The position numbers and the translations under genes are program-made. Source: Phenylobacterium sp. Root700 (GTDB lineage: Bacteria; Pseudomonadota; Alphaproteobacteria; Caulobacterales; Caulobacteraceae). From it: a DNA stretch of 32,169 nt. Location of the stretch: NCBI RefSeq assembly GCF_001429025.1, contig NZ_LMHT01000034.1, positions 50,736-82,904 of the forward strand, given 5' to 3'. Positions 32,106 through 32,169 of this stretch are shown one piece after another (position 1 is the first letter of the stretch; each line of letters starts with the position of its first letter). The notes below the pieces were generated by a model that was not told where the DNA came from, ran no database searches, and saw nothing but the letters and a program-made list of their open reading frames with translations.

Positions 32106-32143
32106 GCTCCCCCGCTGGGGGAGCTCCCGGCCCATTGGCCGGG
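32106..32143. repeat. Palindromic repeat, family 2, copy B (edge of window)
   Basis: Two adjoining hairpins, GCTCCCCC-GCT-GGGGGAGC and CCCGGCC-CATT-GGCCGGG, followed by TGAGGGGGG. The order GATGCTCCCCC...AGCTCCCGG is the reverse complement of the arrangement at 16139-16157, so this is an inverted copy of the same family. It starts 15 bp after the transglycosylase stop and may serve as its terminator. It may continue past the window. Confidence 0.7.
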
Positions 32144-32169
32144 TGAGGGGGGACTTTGACTTAGGCCGC

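Overview
The window is a gene-dense, very GC-rich chromosomal segment from an alphaproteobacterium. It is most likely a member of the Caulobacterales (Caulobacter, Phenylobacterium or a relative). The supports are the GapR protein, an NtrC-family activator that reads as TacA, the split (three-gene) proton-translocating transhydrogenase, a short aa3-oxidase subunit IV, and abundant palindromic intergenic repeats with GTCATCC...GGATGAC ends. I identify 31 protein-coding genes, one of which (rpmJ, 41 codons) is very short. I see no tRNA, rRNA, CRISPR array, insertion sequence, prophage or recognisable defence island. The long open frames antisense to most genes are shadows of high-GC codon usage.

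Layout. Positions 1-2854 (minus): pntAA-pntAB-pntB, with pntB running off the left edge. 3221-5067 (minus): a cytochrome oxidase subunit IV, then a thioesterase/alpha-beta-hydrolase pair with overlapping ends. 5170-8571 (plus): a DUF3617 lipoprotein and two overlapping exported amidohydrolase-family genes, the second of which has lost most metal ligands. 8704-16066: a lipid/sugar block made of a GH3 beta-glucosidase, a TetR regulator, two acyl-CoA dehydrogenases and an acyl-CoA synthetase. 16271-20308: an NADPH:FMN reductase, a CatB-like acetyltransferase, a DUF5996 protein and an M3 oligopeptidase. 20517-24417: a lipoprotein PQQ/heme alcohol dehydrogenase, a small membrane hydrolase-like protein and a Tat-exported dienelactone hydrolase. 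24466-26706: a MarR-controlled FAD monooxygenase/DUF3237 operon. 26873-29870: tacA, gapR with a small basic companion gene, and folE. 29916-32090: rpmJ-HAD phosphatase operon and a lytic transglycosylase lipoprotein.

How the parts fit. The window mixes housekeeping functions (transhydrogenase, respiration, L36, folE, cell-wall turnover) and developmental regulation (TacA, GapR) with accessory catabolism. The catabolic genes cover fatty or aromatic acyl-CoA oxidation, alcohol oxidation, sugar hydrolysis, secreted amidohydrolases and a flavin monooxygenase. Two divergent regulator/target pairs (TetR and MarR) have visible inverted-repeat operators. The MarR site is a perfect 8-3-8 palindrome.

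The most interesting observations are: the degenerate exported amidohydrolase next to an intact one; a modular family of palindromic repeats in which two copies have exchanged side hairpins; the uncharacterised basic protein whose TTG start overlaps the gapR stop; three GANTC methylation sites and CtrA-like half-sites upstream of tacA; and the MarR operator. I did not find a clearly new multi-gene system, and I say so rather than force one.
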